64,000 bases of DNA from Coxiellaceae bacterium (GTDB taxonomy: Bacteria; Pseudomonadota; Gammaproteobacteria; Coxiellales; Coxiellaceae). Shown here piece by piece: positions 27,067 through 35,503 of the stretch. The position numbers were made by a program, and so were the translations under genes. The notes beneath the pieces are model-generated. The model was not told where the DNA came from. It saw nothing but the letters and a program-made list of their open reading frames with translations, and made no database searches. Position 1 is the stretch's first letter. Each line of letters opens with the position of its first letter. Location: positions 43,492 through 107,491 of the forward strand of contig JARGOB010000012.1 in assembly GCA_029212925.1 (NCBI GenBank). Direction: 5' to 3'.

Positions 27067-29598
27067 ATGAAACGCATCCTTTGTGGTCTAGGTTTGTGGT
27101 GCGCTTACGTTTTTGCTTTTGCTGGTAACAGTGATACAGGCAATTTCACAGACAGTTCAATAGCGTCAACTGATATTTCGATGAAGTACTTGAGCCAATT
27201 ATTTGGCAATGTGTCAGGTGCTTTACCGGGTTCAGGCAGTGATTTATTGGGGCATATTTTCTATGTACTAAATCAAGGCATTATGGTCGTGGCGGCTGTA
27301 TGGTTGATTTTTACTATTTTTAATATGGTTTTAAACGCTGGGCTTGAGGGTTCCTTTAATAACCCGCAAAAGAAAGGCGTGATGATTATGTTCCGTATCG
27401 CCGTAGGGCTGGCCATGTTAGTGCCTAGCAGCAATACGGGTTATTCAGCGATACAAACCATCATGATGAAAATCGTCGTGCAGGGCGTACGATTAGCCGA
27501 CGAGATGTGGGATTACAGTTTGGATTATTTAGCCAATGGTGGTGTGATTTATGCCGCGCCGGGTAAGGGGCAGCTGACCATGAAACAGTTAACACCGTAT
27601 ATGGATGTGAATGGTAAGAGCCAGCCAATGGGTATCGTTCAGCAAGTGTATAATTCTGAAGTATGTATGTTTTTGAGTAATCGCTATAACAAATTAAAGA
27701 GTAGCTCGAATGTGATGGCGAAAAATGCGGCACAAAGTCCGTATCGCATGATTAGCGTGCAACCGTTTTTAAATAAAGATGGTTCGGTATTTGATGGCGC
27801 GGTGTTTTTTCCTGGTTTTGGTGACAATACACCTTACAGGCCAGTTGGACGATCTCCTAATCCGAGGCAATATGCACAATCTTGTGGTTGGGTAGTGCCG
27901 ACCAATAAGTTGGGTGATAGCAAAATGCAGTTGATGCAGTATCAACAAAGTTTTGCAGCGTTAAACCAATTAGCGATTGATCTTATGCCGTTAGCCAAGC
28001 GACAAGCGAACAGTGTGCCGTTAGGCAGTCAGCAGCCAACCACTTCATCGATGTTGCCAACAGCTGGTGGTCAGGTGTTGTCGAATGCGGTATTAGATTA
28101 CATGACCCAAATTAAACCCTACGCCAACTACCTGCACAGTAAGGCGCAAAAATCAGTAAAGGCATTTGTACCGAATGCTAAAAAGCAAGGTTGGTTTGCG
28201 GCGGGTAATTTTTATTGGGATTTAGCCCGTTTAAATGATGCGATGAATGCGGCAACTGATTTAAGTGGTTATACACCGATTCCGAATAACGCTAAGCCTA
28301 TGCCATCGCAATTAGCTAATGCGATTGCATTGGCAAATAATAGCTTGGGTGATGGTGCAGTTACGTCGATTTGGGGCAGTGGCATTCATAATTTACAACA
28401 GTATACCGCCGGTTTAAACAGCGGTGAAATGCAATCGTCGGCTAATATCGGTGACAAAGATAATGCGTATCGGAGTAGTAAGTTTGCTACCGGTGGCATT
28501 GATTTTGGTTGGATTATTCAAACCGCATTTAGTGGTGTGGTGACTAAATTTGTCAGTATGACCTCAAACCCAGCGGCCAGCACGTTTTATGATCCTTTGG
28601 ATTTTGTGCAGCAGTTAGGACGTTCTTGCTTACAGTCAGCAGGTTCGATTTGGGCAACGGTAATGGCTCTTATTGTGGCTACGTCAGCATTGAGTGGTAT
28701 CTGCACGGCGGCATTGCCAGGCGGGACTATTTCGCAAGCTGTTTTTAGTTGGATGACACCGTTATGGACGATGTCGGCTACTGGTATGTTTGTAGCCGGA
28801 TTTATGTTGACGTTCTACGCGCCGTTATATCCGTATTTGTTATTTTTATTTGGCGCAATCGGATGGCTGTTATATGTGGTTGAATCGATGGTGGCTGCAC
28901 CGCTGGTGTGTTTTGGTATGACGCATCCGGAGGGCCATGATTTTATGGGCCGAGCAGAACAAGCGATGATGTTAGCGTTAGGCGTATTTTTGAGACCGGT
29001 ATTAATGGTGATAGGCTTTATGGTAGCTATATTGATGTCATATATCGGTTTTTCGATTGTTAATTACGGTTTCGGGCAAATTCTTACATCGGCGTTTGGT
29101 GGTTTAGCACAAGGGGGTGGCAGCTTTGGTGATGGTAGTCAGCATGCCGCACCGATGGATGCGATCTGGTCGGTCGTTGCCGGTGGTGTTGATAAAAATC
29201 AAGGGACGCATTTTACTGGACACGATCTGTCTGACTTCTTGTTAATTCCTTTATTAATGATCGCGTATGGTTTGATAGTGATTGAAGTGGTTAACCAATG
29301 TTTTAGTATGATTCACCAATTACCGGATACGGTGTTACGTTGGATTGGTATGGCACCGCAACAAGATCAAACTGAACGTTATGCGCAAGCGATTAAGAGT
29401 GGTGTACAAAGTGGTGCACAAGAAGGATCGCGTGCGGCAGGTCAGGGTGTTACCGGTGTCGGTGGTGCTGCAGTTATCGGTGGTCGAAATGCTAAGCAAC
29501 TAGCAAATATGGGCGCAAGACCTAGTATGCAAAGTCTAAATACCGGTGGTGATGGCGGTGCTGGTGGTGCTGCTGCTGCCGGCGGTGCGGCTGCTTAG
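27067..29598 (+). CDS. dotA1: DotA paralog 1
   Basis: DotA is a polytopic inner-membrane protein of the Dot/Icm system. This 843-residue copy has a signal-like first helix (MKRILCGLGLWCAYVFAFAG), an amphipathic/transmembrane part (SGSDLLGHIFYVLNQGIMVV), a periplasmic region of about 400 residues with paired cysteines (SEVCMFLS and QSCGWV), a cluster of helices from about 560 with FGMTHPEGHDFMGRAEQ, and a Gly/Ala-rich tail. The start at 27067 aligns with the other copies and has GGAG six bases upstream. It is one of the two more divergent copies. Legionella DotA is longer (about 1,050). Confidence 0.93.
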   Translation: MKRILCGLGLWCAYVFAFAGNSDTGNFTDSSIASTDISMKYLSQLFGNVSGALPGSGSDLLGHIFYVLNQGIMVVAAVWLIFTIFNMVLNAGLEGSFNNPQKKGVMIMFRIAVGLAMLVPSSNTGYSAIQTIMMKIVVQGVRLADEMWDYSLDYLANGGVIYAAPGKGQLTMKQLTPYMDVNGKSQPMGIVQQVYNSEVCMFLSNRYNKLKSSSNVMAKNAAQSPYRMISVQPFLNKDGSVFDGAVFFPGFGDNTPYRPVGRSPNPRQYAQSCGWVVPTNKLGDSKMQLMQYQQSFAALNQLAIDLMPLAKRQANSVPLGSQQPTTSSMLPTAGGQVLSNAVLDYMTQIKPYANYLHSKAQKSVKAFVPNAKKQGWFAAGNFYWDLARLNDAMNAATDLSGYTPIPNNAKPMPSQLANAIALANNSLGDGAVTSIWGSGIHNLQQYTAGLNSGEMQSSANIGDKDNAYRSSKFATGGIDFGWIIQTAFSGVVTKFVSMTSNPAASTFYDPLDFVQQLGRSCLQSAGSIWATVMALIVATSALSGICTAALPGGTISQAVFSWMTPLWTMSATGMFVAGFMLTFYAPLYPYLLFLFGAIGWLLYVVESMVAAPLVCFGMTHPEGHDFMGRAEQAMMLALGVFLRPVLMVIGFMVAILMSYIGFSIVNYGFGQILTSAFGGLAQGGGSFGDGSQHAAPMDAIWSVVAGGVDKNQGTHFTGHDLSDFLLIPLLMIAYGLIVIEVVNQCFSMIHQLPDTVLRWIGMAPQQDQTERYAQAIKSGVQSGAQEGSRAAGQGVTGVGGAAVIGGRNAKQLANMGARPSMQSLNTGGDGGAGGAAAAGGAAA

Positions 29599-29621
29599 CT
29601 TCAATAAAAGCTAGTGTAAAC

Positions 29622-29646
29622 AACACCCCTTTATGGGGTGTTTTTG
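29622..29646 (+). terminator. Terminator after dotA1
   Basis: AACACCCC and GGGGTGTT form an 8-bp stem with a 5-nt loop, followed by a T run. It lies 24 bp after the stop and separates dotA1 from dotA2. Confidence 0.92.
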
Positions 29647-29679
29647 TATGTACAGTTTCACTATCGACATTACTAGATG

Positions 29680-29712
29680 CTTAATGCTAGCGTAATAATC
29701 CAACCTTATACT
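29680..29712 (+). promoter_or_regulatory. PmrA-type promoter of dotA2
   Basis: CTTAA (29680) and CGTAA (29691) lie 11 bp apart, followed by 11 bp and TATACT (29707-29712). One half-site base departs from consensus and the central TT is absent. Confidence 0.7.
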
Positions 29713-29830
29713 AATTCTAATTACTTATATATTCATGCCTATTAATTGTAGGTGCGTTGTGTGAGATATGCCGTGCCCCCCATCTGGATGATTAAGGGGC
29801 ATTTTTTAAAATTTCTGAGGTTGTTATGCT

Positions 29831-32395
29831 ATGAAACGTATATTATTGAATCGCATGTTGTCTATTTTAACCCTGTGGAGTTTCAGTGTGTTAGCGCTGG
29901 CGGACAATGCCCCCAGCTTTCCCAATGCGACCCAATCGGCGACTGATATGTCGGTGAAATACTTAGGCCAAATTTTTGGTAGTGTGCCTGGTGTGTTAAC
30001 CGGATCTGGTAGCGGTTTAATGGGGCAATTATTTTTGGTATTTAACCAAGGCATCATGGTCGTTGCCTTTGTTTATTTGCTGTTTAATATTACGCAAATA
30101 TTGATGCAACACGGCATGTCGCCACAAGGCCAAACAAGAATCAATGCAGCAATGACAATGTTTCGAATCGCAATCGGGTTGGCATTATTAGTGCCGATGT
30201 CGACGACGGGTTATTCAGCGATCCAAGATGTGATGATGAAGGTGGTCGTTGAAGGTACAAAGTTAGCTGATTTAACTTGGAATCAAGCATTGGATTATTT
30301 ACAGGGTGGCGGCGTGATTTACAGTCCTCCGACGGCTTCAAGCCAACTGACAGATATGTCACAAATAACAGGTCCGAACTATATACAACTGGCGCAATCT
30401 GGCGGTAGTAATAAACGACAAGGTCTGGTGAATACGCTCTACAAAGATGAAGTGTGTATGTATCTCAGTAATAGTTACAATCAAAAAAATAAGGCTACGG
30501 ATCCAGTGGCTAAACAAGGTGCGAAAGGCACTTATGCCATGGTGCCTGTACAGCCTAAAATGTCTGCGGATGGCAGTAGTTTAGTGGCAGGCACGGGGGC
30601 TGTGTATTTCCCAGGTTATGGAGATATGCCTCGTAATGGTGGCAGTCAATATGGTGCTACCCAAATTGGTCACAGTTGTGGATCGATCTCTGTAGACAGT
30701 AGCCAGTTAAAAAGTAATGGCGCCAAACAAATGCAATATCAGCAAGCCTTTTCAGCGGCTTATCAAATGGCGTTGGATATTCAGCCATTGGCTAAGGCGC
30801 AAGCAAATCGTATCAGTACGGGAAAGGTTTCGGCTGGTTTAAGTGCTGCATCAGGTGGTAAGTGGATATCGCAGTCGATTTTGGAGTATGTGAATTTAAT
30901 GAAGCCTGTTGCTGCTGCGCAATCAACACAGAGCTTAAGTAAGCAAGGTGAATTTTTTGGTGAAGCTAAGGCAGAAGGTTGGTTTAACGCGGGTGGTTTT
31001 TATTGGGACTTAACGCGTTGGAATGACGCCTTAGCTAATGCTGGCGATCCTGCTAAATTAGTTCCCTTGATACCTGCAGTTAGTTATCCCAGCAAAATAA
31101 GTGATCAAATCGACAGTGCTGATAATACCTTAGGGGGTAATGGTGTTAATGATATTTGGGGTAATGGCTATCAACAAATAGCTAAAAAGATTGCCGCTAA
31201 CGTGCAAAATAACCCATCGTCAGGTGGCAGACTGGGCCGTCACCATACAAATTTGATACATCCACATAATATTACGTTTGATACCGGCGGCATAGACTTT
31301 AATTCTATGATTCAAAATAAGTTACGTAGCGTTGTTAACCAAGTGCAAGCGTCCATGGATCCAAAGAATCCGGCTTCATATGATCCGCTGTATATGGTGC
31401 AATCATTGGGCGTACATTGCTTGGGTGCTGCTGGTGGTATTTGGAGAGCGACATTAATGTGGTCTATTGGCACATCAGTTGGTATGGGTGTTTGTGATGC
31501 GGCTAGTCCTGGGCCTACGATTATGAAATCGATGATGAGTTGGTTGATGCCGATGTGGACTATGGTAACAACGGCATTATTTGCAGCAGGCTTTATGTTA
31601 GCGTTTTATGCGCCACTGTATCCTTACTTGTTGTTTTTATTTGGAGTGATCGGTTGGTTGCTCAGTGTTATTGAAGCGATGATTGCCGCACCACTGGTAT
31701 GCTTTGGTATGACGCATCCTGAAGGGCATGATTTTATGGGTAAAGCAGAACAGGCGCTGATGTTAGCGTTGGGTGTGTTTTTGCGACCTGCCTTAATGGT
31801 CATAGGATTTTTGGCGGGTATGATAATGACCTATGTGGGTTATTCCTTTATTAATACTGTATTGGGTCGTGTGTTTATGTCGGCCTTTGGTTTAGCCGCT
31901 CGCGGTGCAACACCCGATGCCCCAGCTTCACAATACACACCAATGGCGGGTGCGTGGGCTGTTATCACAGGCAGTCCAACTGCTACAGGTCAGAATGACC
32001 ACTTTACCGGTCATGATTTTTCTGACTTTTTACTGATACCGCTGTTGTTAGTGGCTTACGGCATGATTGTGATTGAAGTGGTTAACCAGTGCTTTAGTGC
32101 GATTCATGTCGTACCCGATCAGGTATTACGTTGGATTGGTGGTCCTGTGCAACAAGATACCAGCGAACAACATGCTGGTGCAGTGAAAGGTGCTATGTCC
32201 AGTGCATCACAACAAGTTGGGCAGCTTGGTAGTAAAGGTGTTGAAGGTGCTGGAAGCATGGGTACCATGGCTACTGGTGGTGGTATGATAAAAGGTGGTG
32301 CTAGCGCCGGTGCAAAAGCATTAAATTCCGGTGGTGATGGCGGCGGCGGAGCAGGTGGCGGTGGTAAAGGTGCTGCCGCTGCTGCTGAGTCCTAA
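29831..32395 (+). CDS. dotA2: DotA paralog 2
   Basis: The 854-residue copy begins MKRILLNRMLSILTLW with a cleavable signal (LALA). It shares long identical stretches with copies 3 and 4: SATDMSVKYLGQIFGSVPG near the N-terminus, HPHNITFDTGGIDFNSMIQN at about residue 475, THPEGHDFMGKAEQALML and HFTGHDFSDFLLIPLLLVAY. Differences concentrate in the periplasmic loop (about residues 160-300). The C-terminal tail is Gly-rich. A GAGG ribosome site precedes the ATG. Its own terminator and promoter make it an independent unit. Confidence 0.93.
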   Translation: MKRILLNRMLSILTLWSFSVLALADNAPSFPNATQSATDMSVKYLGQIFGSVPGVLTGSGSGLMGQLFLVFNQGIMVVAFVYLLFNITQILMQHGMSPQGQTRINAAMTMFRIAIGLALLVPMSTTGYSAIQDVMMKVVVEGTKLADLTWNQALDYLQGGGVIYSPPTASSQLTDMSQITGPNYIQLAQSGGSNKRQGLVNTLYKDEVCMYLSNSYNQKNKATDPVAKQGAKGTYAMVPVQPKMSADGSSLVAGTGAVYFPGYGDMPRNGGSQYGATQIGHSCGSISVDSSQLKSNGAKQMQYQQAFSAAYQMALDIQPLAKAQANRISTGKVSAGLSAASGGKWISQSILEYVNLMKPVAAAQSTQSLSKQGEFFGEAKAEGWFNAGGFYWDLTRWNDALANAGDPAKLVPLIPAVSYPSKISDQIDSADNTLGGNGVNDIWGNGYQQIAKKIAANVQNNPSSGGRLGRHHTNLIHPHNITFDTGGIDFNSMIQNKLRSVVNQVQASMDPKNPASYDPLYMVQSLGVHCLGAAGGIWRATLMWSIGTSVGMGVCDAASPGPTIMKSMMSWLMPMWTMVTTALFAAGFMLAFYAPLYPYLLFLFGVIGWLLSVIEAMIAAPLVCFGMTHPEGHDFMGKAEQALMLALGVFLRPALMVIGFLAGMIMTYVGYSFINTVLGRVFMSAFGLAARGATPDAPASQYTPMAGAWAVITGSPTATGQNDHFTGHDFSDFLLIPLLLVAYGMIVIEVVNQCFSAIHVVPDQVLRWIGGPVQQDTSEQHAGAVKGAMSSASQQVGQLGSKGVEGAGSMGTMATGGGMIKGGASAGAKALNSGGDGGGGAGGGGKGAAAAAES

Positions 32396-32434
32396 CAAGC
32401 TGACACATAACGGATTCTAAAAAAATAACTTAAT

Positions 32435-32464
32435 AAACACCTCGTTCTGGGGTGTTTTTTTTTG
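32435..32464 (+). terminator. Terminator after dotA2
   Basis: AAACACCTC pairs with GGGGTGTTT (one T-G wobble) around a GTTCT loop, then nine or more T. It is 40 bp after the stop. Confidence 0.9.
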
Positions 32465-32510
32465 TTTCTAGAGATCTACATTTCTAGAAACATTTACTCT
32501 ATCAGCTTTT

Positions 32511-32543
32511 CTTAATATTCCGATAACCAAATAGATATAGACT
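32511..32543 (+). promoter_or_regulatory. PmrA-type promoter of dotA3
   Basis: CTTAA-TATTCC-GATAA with 11-bp repeat spacing and central TT, then 11 bp and TAGACT (32538-32543). The second half-site is degenerate. Confidence 0.7.
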
Positions 32544-32689
32544 AGATGACTAGTATCATATAAATATAAATATTTAGTAATAAAGTATAAATATTATATT
32601 AATAAGGTACTTTGCATTGAGTGTGATTGTAGTGTGTACCCCTTGTATGGGGGTGCTAAATTTTTAAGTGTCGTAGCTGAGGTTGTACC

Positions 32690-35230
32690 ATGAAACGTAT
32701 ATTGTCTATTTTGGCCCTGTGGAGTGTTAGTGTTTTTGCACTGGCTGACAGTGCTCCCAGTTTTCCCAATGCCACCCAATCGGCAACTGATATGTCGGTT
32801 AAATACTTAGGCCAAATTTTTGGTAGTGTGCCTGGTGTATTAACCGGATCTGGCAGTGGCTTAATGGGGCAACTATTTTTGGTATTTAACCAAGGCATCA
32901 TGGTCGTTGCCTTTGTGTATTTGTTGTTTAATATCACGCAAATAGTTATGCAGTACGGCATGTCACCACACGGTCAAACAAAAATTAATGCCGCCATGAC
33001 GATGTTCCGGGTCGCGATTGGTTTAGCTCTATTAGTACCGATGTCTACTACTGGTTATTCAGCGATACAAGATGTGATGATGAAAGTGGTGGTTGAAGGT
33101 ACTAAATTGGCTGATCTTACCTGGAATCAAGCGTTAGATTATTTGCAAAATGGCGGTGTAGTTTACAGTCCAGCAGGGGGAGGTAATCAACTGACAGATA
33201 TGTCAAAAATTTCTAAATATAATTACATGGATCCTGTACCTGGGACAGGCAACAATGGTAAAAAGCTTTTGGTGCAATCGCTGTTTACTCATGAAGCCTG
33301 TATGTTTATCAGTAATCACTACAATAAAACAAATCAAAAAACAGACCCAATCGCTAAGCAAGGCGCTAAGGGCACTTACAGAATGATTCCGGTACAACCT
33401 CAGTTGAGTGCTGATGGCAAAAGCCTGGTGAAAGGCACCGGTGTGGTTTACTTCCCTGGTTATGGCGATAAACCTACCGTTGGAGATGTTGATAGTTCAA
33501 CAGGCTATGGAGGTCATGACAGTTGTGGCAGTATTTCCATTAGTTCACTAGTAACAAAAAACAACGCGGGTCAAATGCAATATCAACAAGCATTTGCCGC
33601 GATATATCAAATGGCATTGGATATGCAACCATTAGCTAAGGCGCAAGCCAAGCGTATTAATACCGGTAAAGTATCGGCAGGTTTATTGGCGCCAGCCGGG
33701 GGTAAGTGGTTATCGCAATCGATACTGCAGTATATTAATTTAATGAAACCAGTTGCTGCGCATATTGCAACGATTGGTAAAAGTCAGCAAAGTGGTTTTT
33801 TCGATCAGGCTAAGGCGGAAGGCTGGTTTAATGCCGGTGCTTTTTATTGGGATATCTCACGTTGGAATGATGCGATGGCTAGTGCCGGTGATCCTGCGAG
33901 TTTAGTGCCTTCGATTCCAGCAATTACATACCCTAGTGTTATTGCAGCTAAGATTGCTCAAGCTGAGTCCACACTCGGAAGTAGTGGCAAGAATGATATT
34001 TGGGGAAATGGTTATCAGCAAATCGCCAATGCTATTGCCTCAAATGCGCAAAATGACCCAGCGTCAGGTGGCAGACTGGGTCGTCACCATAAAAATGCGA
34101 TACATCCGCATAATATTACTTTTGATACCGGTGGTATAGACTTTAATTCTGTTATTCAAAATACATTGCGCGGTGTTGTTAACCAAGTGCAAGCCTCTAT
34201 GGATCCAAAGAATCCGTCTTCCTATGACCCATTGTATATGGTGCAATCATTGGGCATACATTGTTTGGGTGCTGCCGGTGGTATTTGGAGAGGCACATTA
34301 ATGTGGTCTATTGGTACATCAGTTGGGATGGGGATATGTGATGCGGCCAGTCCTGGCCCTACTATTATGAAATCGATGATGAGTTGGTTGATGCCGATGT
34401 GGACCATGGTAGCAACGGCATTATTTGCGGCAGGATTCATGCTAGCGTTTTATGCGCCACTGTATCCTTACTTGTTGTTTTTATTTGGTGTGATCGGTTG
34501 GTTATTGAGTGTTGTCGAGGCAATGATTGCAGCACCGCTGGTATGTTTCGGTATGACGCATCCGGAAGGGCATGACTTTATGGGTCGAGCGGAGCAAGCC
34601 TTGATGTTAGCGCTGGGTGTGTTTTTACGGCCTGCTTTAATGGTCATAGGATTTTTAGCCGGTCTGTTAATGACTTATGTTGGCTATTCGTTTGTTAATA
34701 CCGTATTAGGGCGTGTGTTTATGTCGGCCTTTGGTCTCATCGCTCGCGGCTCAACACCCGACGCTCCAGCGGCGCAATACACACCGATGGCGGGTGCGTG
34801 GGCTGTTGTTACAGGCAGCCCAACAGCCACCGGACAAAATAGCCACTTTACCGGTCATGATTTTTCTGACTTCTTATTGGTGCCATTATTATTAGTGGCA
34901 TACGGTATGATTGTGATTGAAGTGGTAAACCAATGCTTTAGTGCGATTCATGTAGTGCCTGATCAGGTCATGCGTTGGATTGGTATGTCTCCACAACAAG
35001 ACACCACTGAACAGCGTGCTGGTGCAGTTAAAGGTGCTATGTCCAGTGCATCACAACAAGCTGGGCAGTTCGGTAGTAAAGGTGTTGAAGGTGCTGGAAG
35101 CATAGGTACCATGGCTACTGGTGGTGGTATCATGAAAGGTGGTGCTAGCGCCGGTGCAAAAGCATTAAACTCCAGTGGTGATGGTGGTGGCGCTAGTAGC
35201 GGCGGAGCAGCTGCAGCCGGTGAAGCTTAA
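32690..35230 (+). CDS. dotA3: DotA paralog 3
   Basis: This 846-residue protein has the shortest N-terminal signal of the three central copies (MKRILSILALWSVSVFALAD). The first 150 residues and the C-terminal 380 residues are close to copy 2, while the segment of about 155-300 has its own sequence (NYMDPVPGTGNNG and GDVDSSTGYGGHDSCGS). The membrane cluster and HFTGHDFSDFLLVPLLLVAY are intact. The tail reads MSPQQDTTEQRAG, then becomes Gly/Ser/Ala-rich. GAGG precedes the ATG. Confidence 0.93.
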   Translation: MKRILSILALWSVSVFALADSAPSFPNATQSATDMSVKYLGQIFGSVPGVLTGSGSGLMGQLFLVFNQGIMVVAFVYLLFNITQIVMQYGMSPHGQTKINAAMTMFRVAIGLALLVPMSTTGYSAIQDVMMKVVVEGTKLADLTWNQALDYLQNGGVVYSPAGGGNQLTDMSKISKYNYMDPVPGTGNNGKKLLVQSLFTHEACMFISNHYNKTNQKTDPIAKQGAKGTYRMIPVQPQLSADGKSLVKGTGVVYFPGYGDKPTVGDVDSSTGYGGHDSCGSISISSLVTKNNAGQMQYQQAFAAIYQMALDMQPLAKAQAKRINTGKVSAGLLAPAGGKWLSQSILQYINLMKPVAAHIATIGKSQQSGFFDQAKAEGWFNAGAFYWDISRWNDAMASAGDPASLVPSIPAITYPSVIAAKIAQAESTLGSSGKNDIWGNGYQQIANAIASNAQNDPASGGRLGRHHKNAIHPHNITFDTGGIDFNSVIQNTLRGVVNQVQASMDPKNPSSYDPLYMVQSLGIHCLGAAGGIWRGTLMWSIGTSVGMGICDAASPGPTIMKSMMSWLMPMWTMVATALFAAGFMLAFYAPLYPYLLFLFGVIGWLLSVVEAMIAAPLVCFGMTHPEGHDFMGRAEQALMLALGVFLRPALMVIGFLAGLLMTYVGYSFVNTVLGRVFMSAFGLIARGSTPDAPAAQYTPMAGAWAVVTGSPTATGQNSHFTGHDFSDFLLVPLLLVAYGMIVIEVVNQCFSAIHVVPDQVMRWIGMSPQQDTTEQRAGAVKGAMSSASQQAGQFGSKGVEGAGSIGTMATGGGIMKGGASAGAKALNSSGDGGGASSGGAAAAGEA

Positions 35231-35244
35231 AACACTGTTATATC

Positions 35245-35274
35245 AAAGCCTACTTGATTGATGAAGTAGGCTTT
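35245..35274 (+). terminator. Terminator-like hairpin after dotA3
   Basis: AAAGCCTACTT and AAGTAGGCTTT form a perfect 11-bp stem with an 8-nt loop. The T tract after it is short, so termination may be weaker than after the other copies. Confidence 0.75.
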
Positions 35275-35304
35275 ATACTATTTTCACTGCAACTATAATC
35301 ATAT

Positions 35305-35337
35305 CTTAATATTCCCCTAAGACCTAAGCAATAGACT
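35305..35337 (+). promoter_or_regulatory. PmrA-type promoter of dotA4
   Basis: CTTAA-TATTCC-CCTAA (11-bp spacing, central TT), 11 bp, TAGACT (35332-35337). The first half-site and spacer are identical to those of dotA3, suggesting the promoter was duplicated with the gene. Confidence 0.78.
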
Positions 35338-35503
35338 ACATTCATGGTAATGACTATTTCTAGAAATTACCTCGAGATGAATGCTCTTGGTCGAGTCATA
35401 TTCTCAATAGTAAAAACATAAATTGAGTTTTGTGTGTTTTAAAACTGTGTGCGCCTATTGATATAGGCGTGATGTGTAGTGTTGTATTTTTTGAGGTTAA
35501 AAC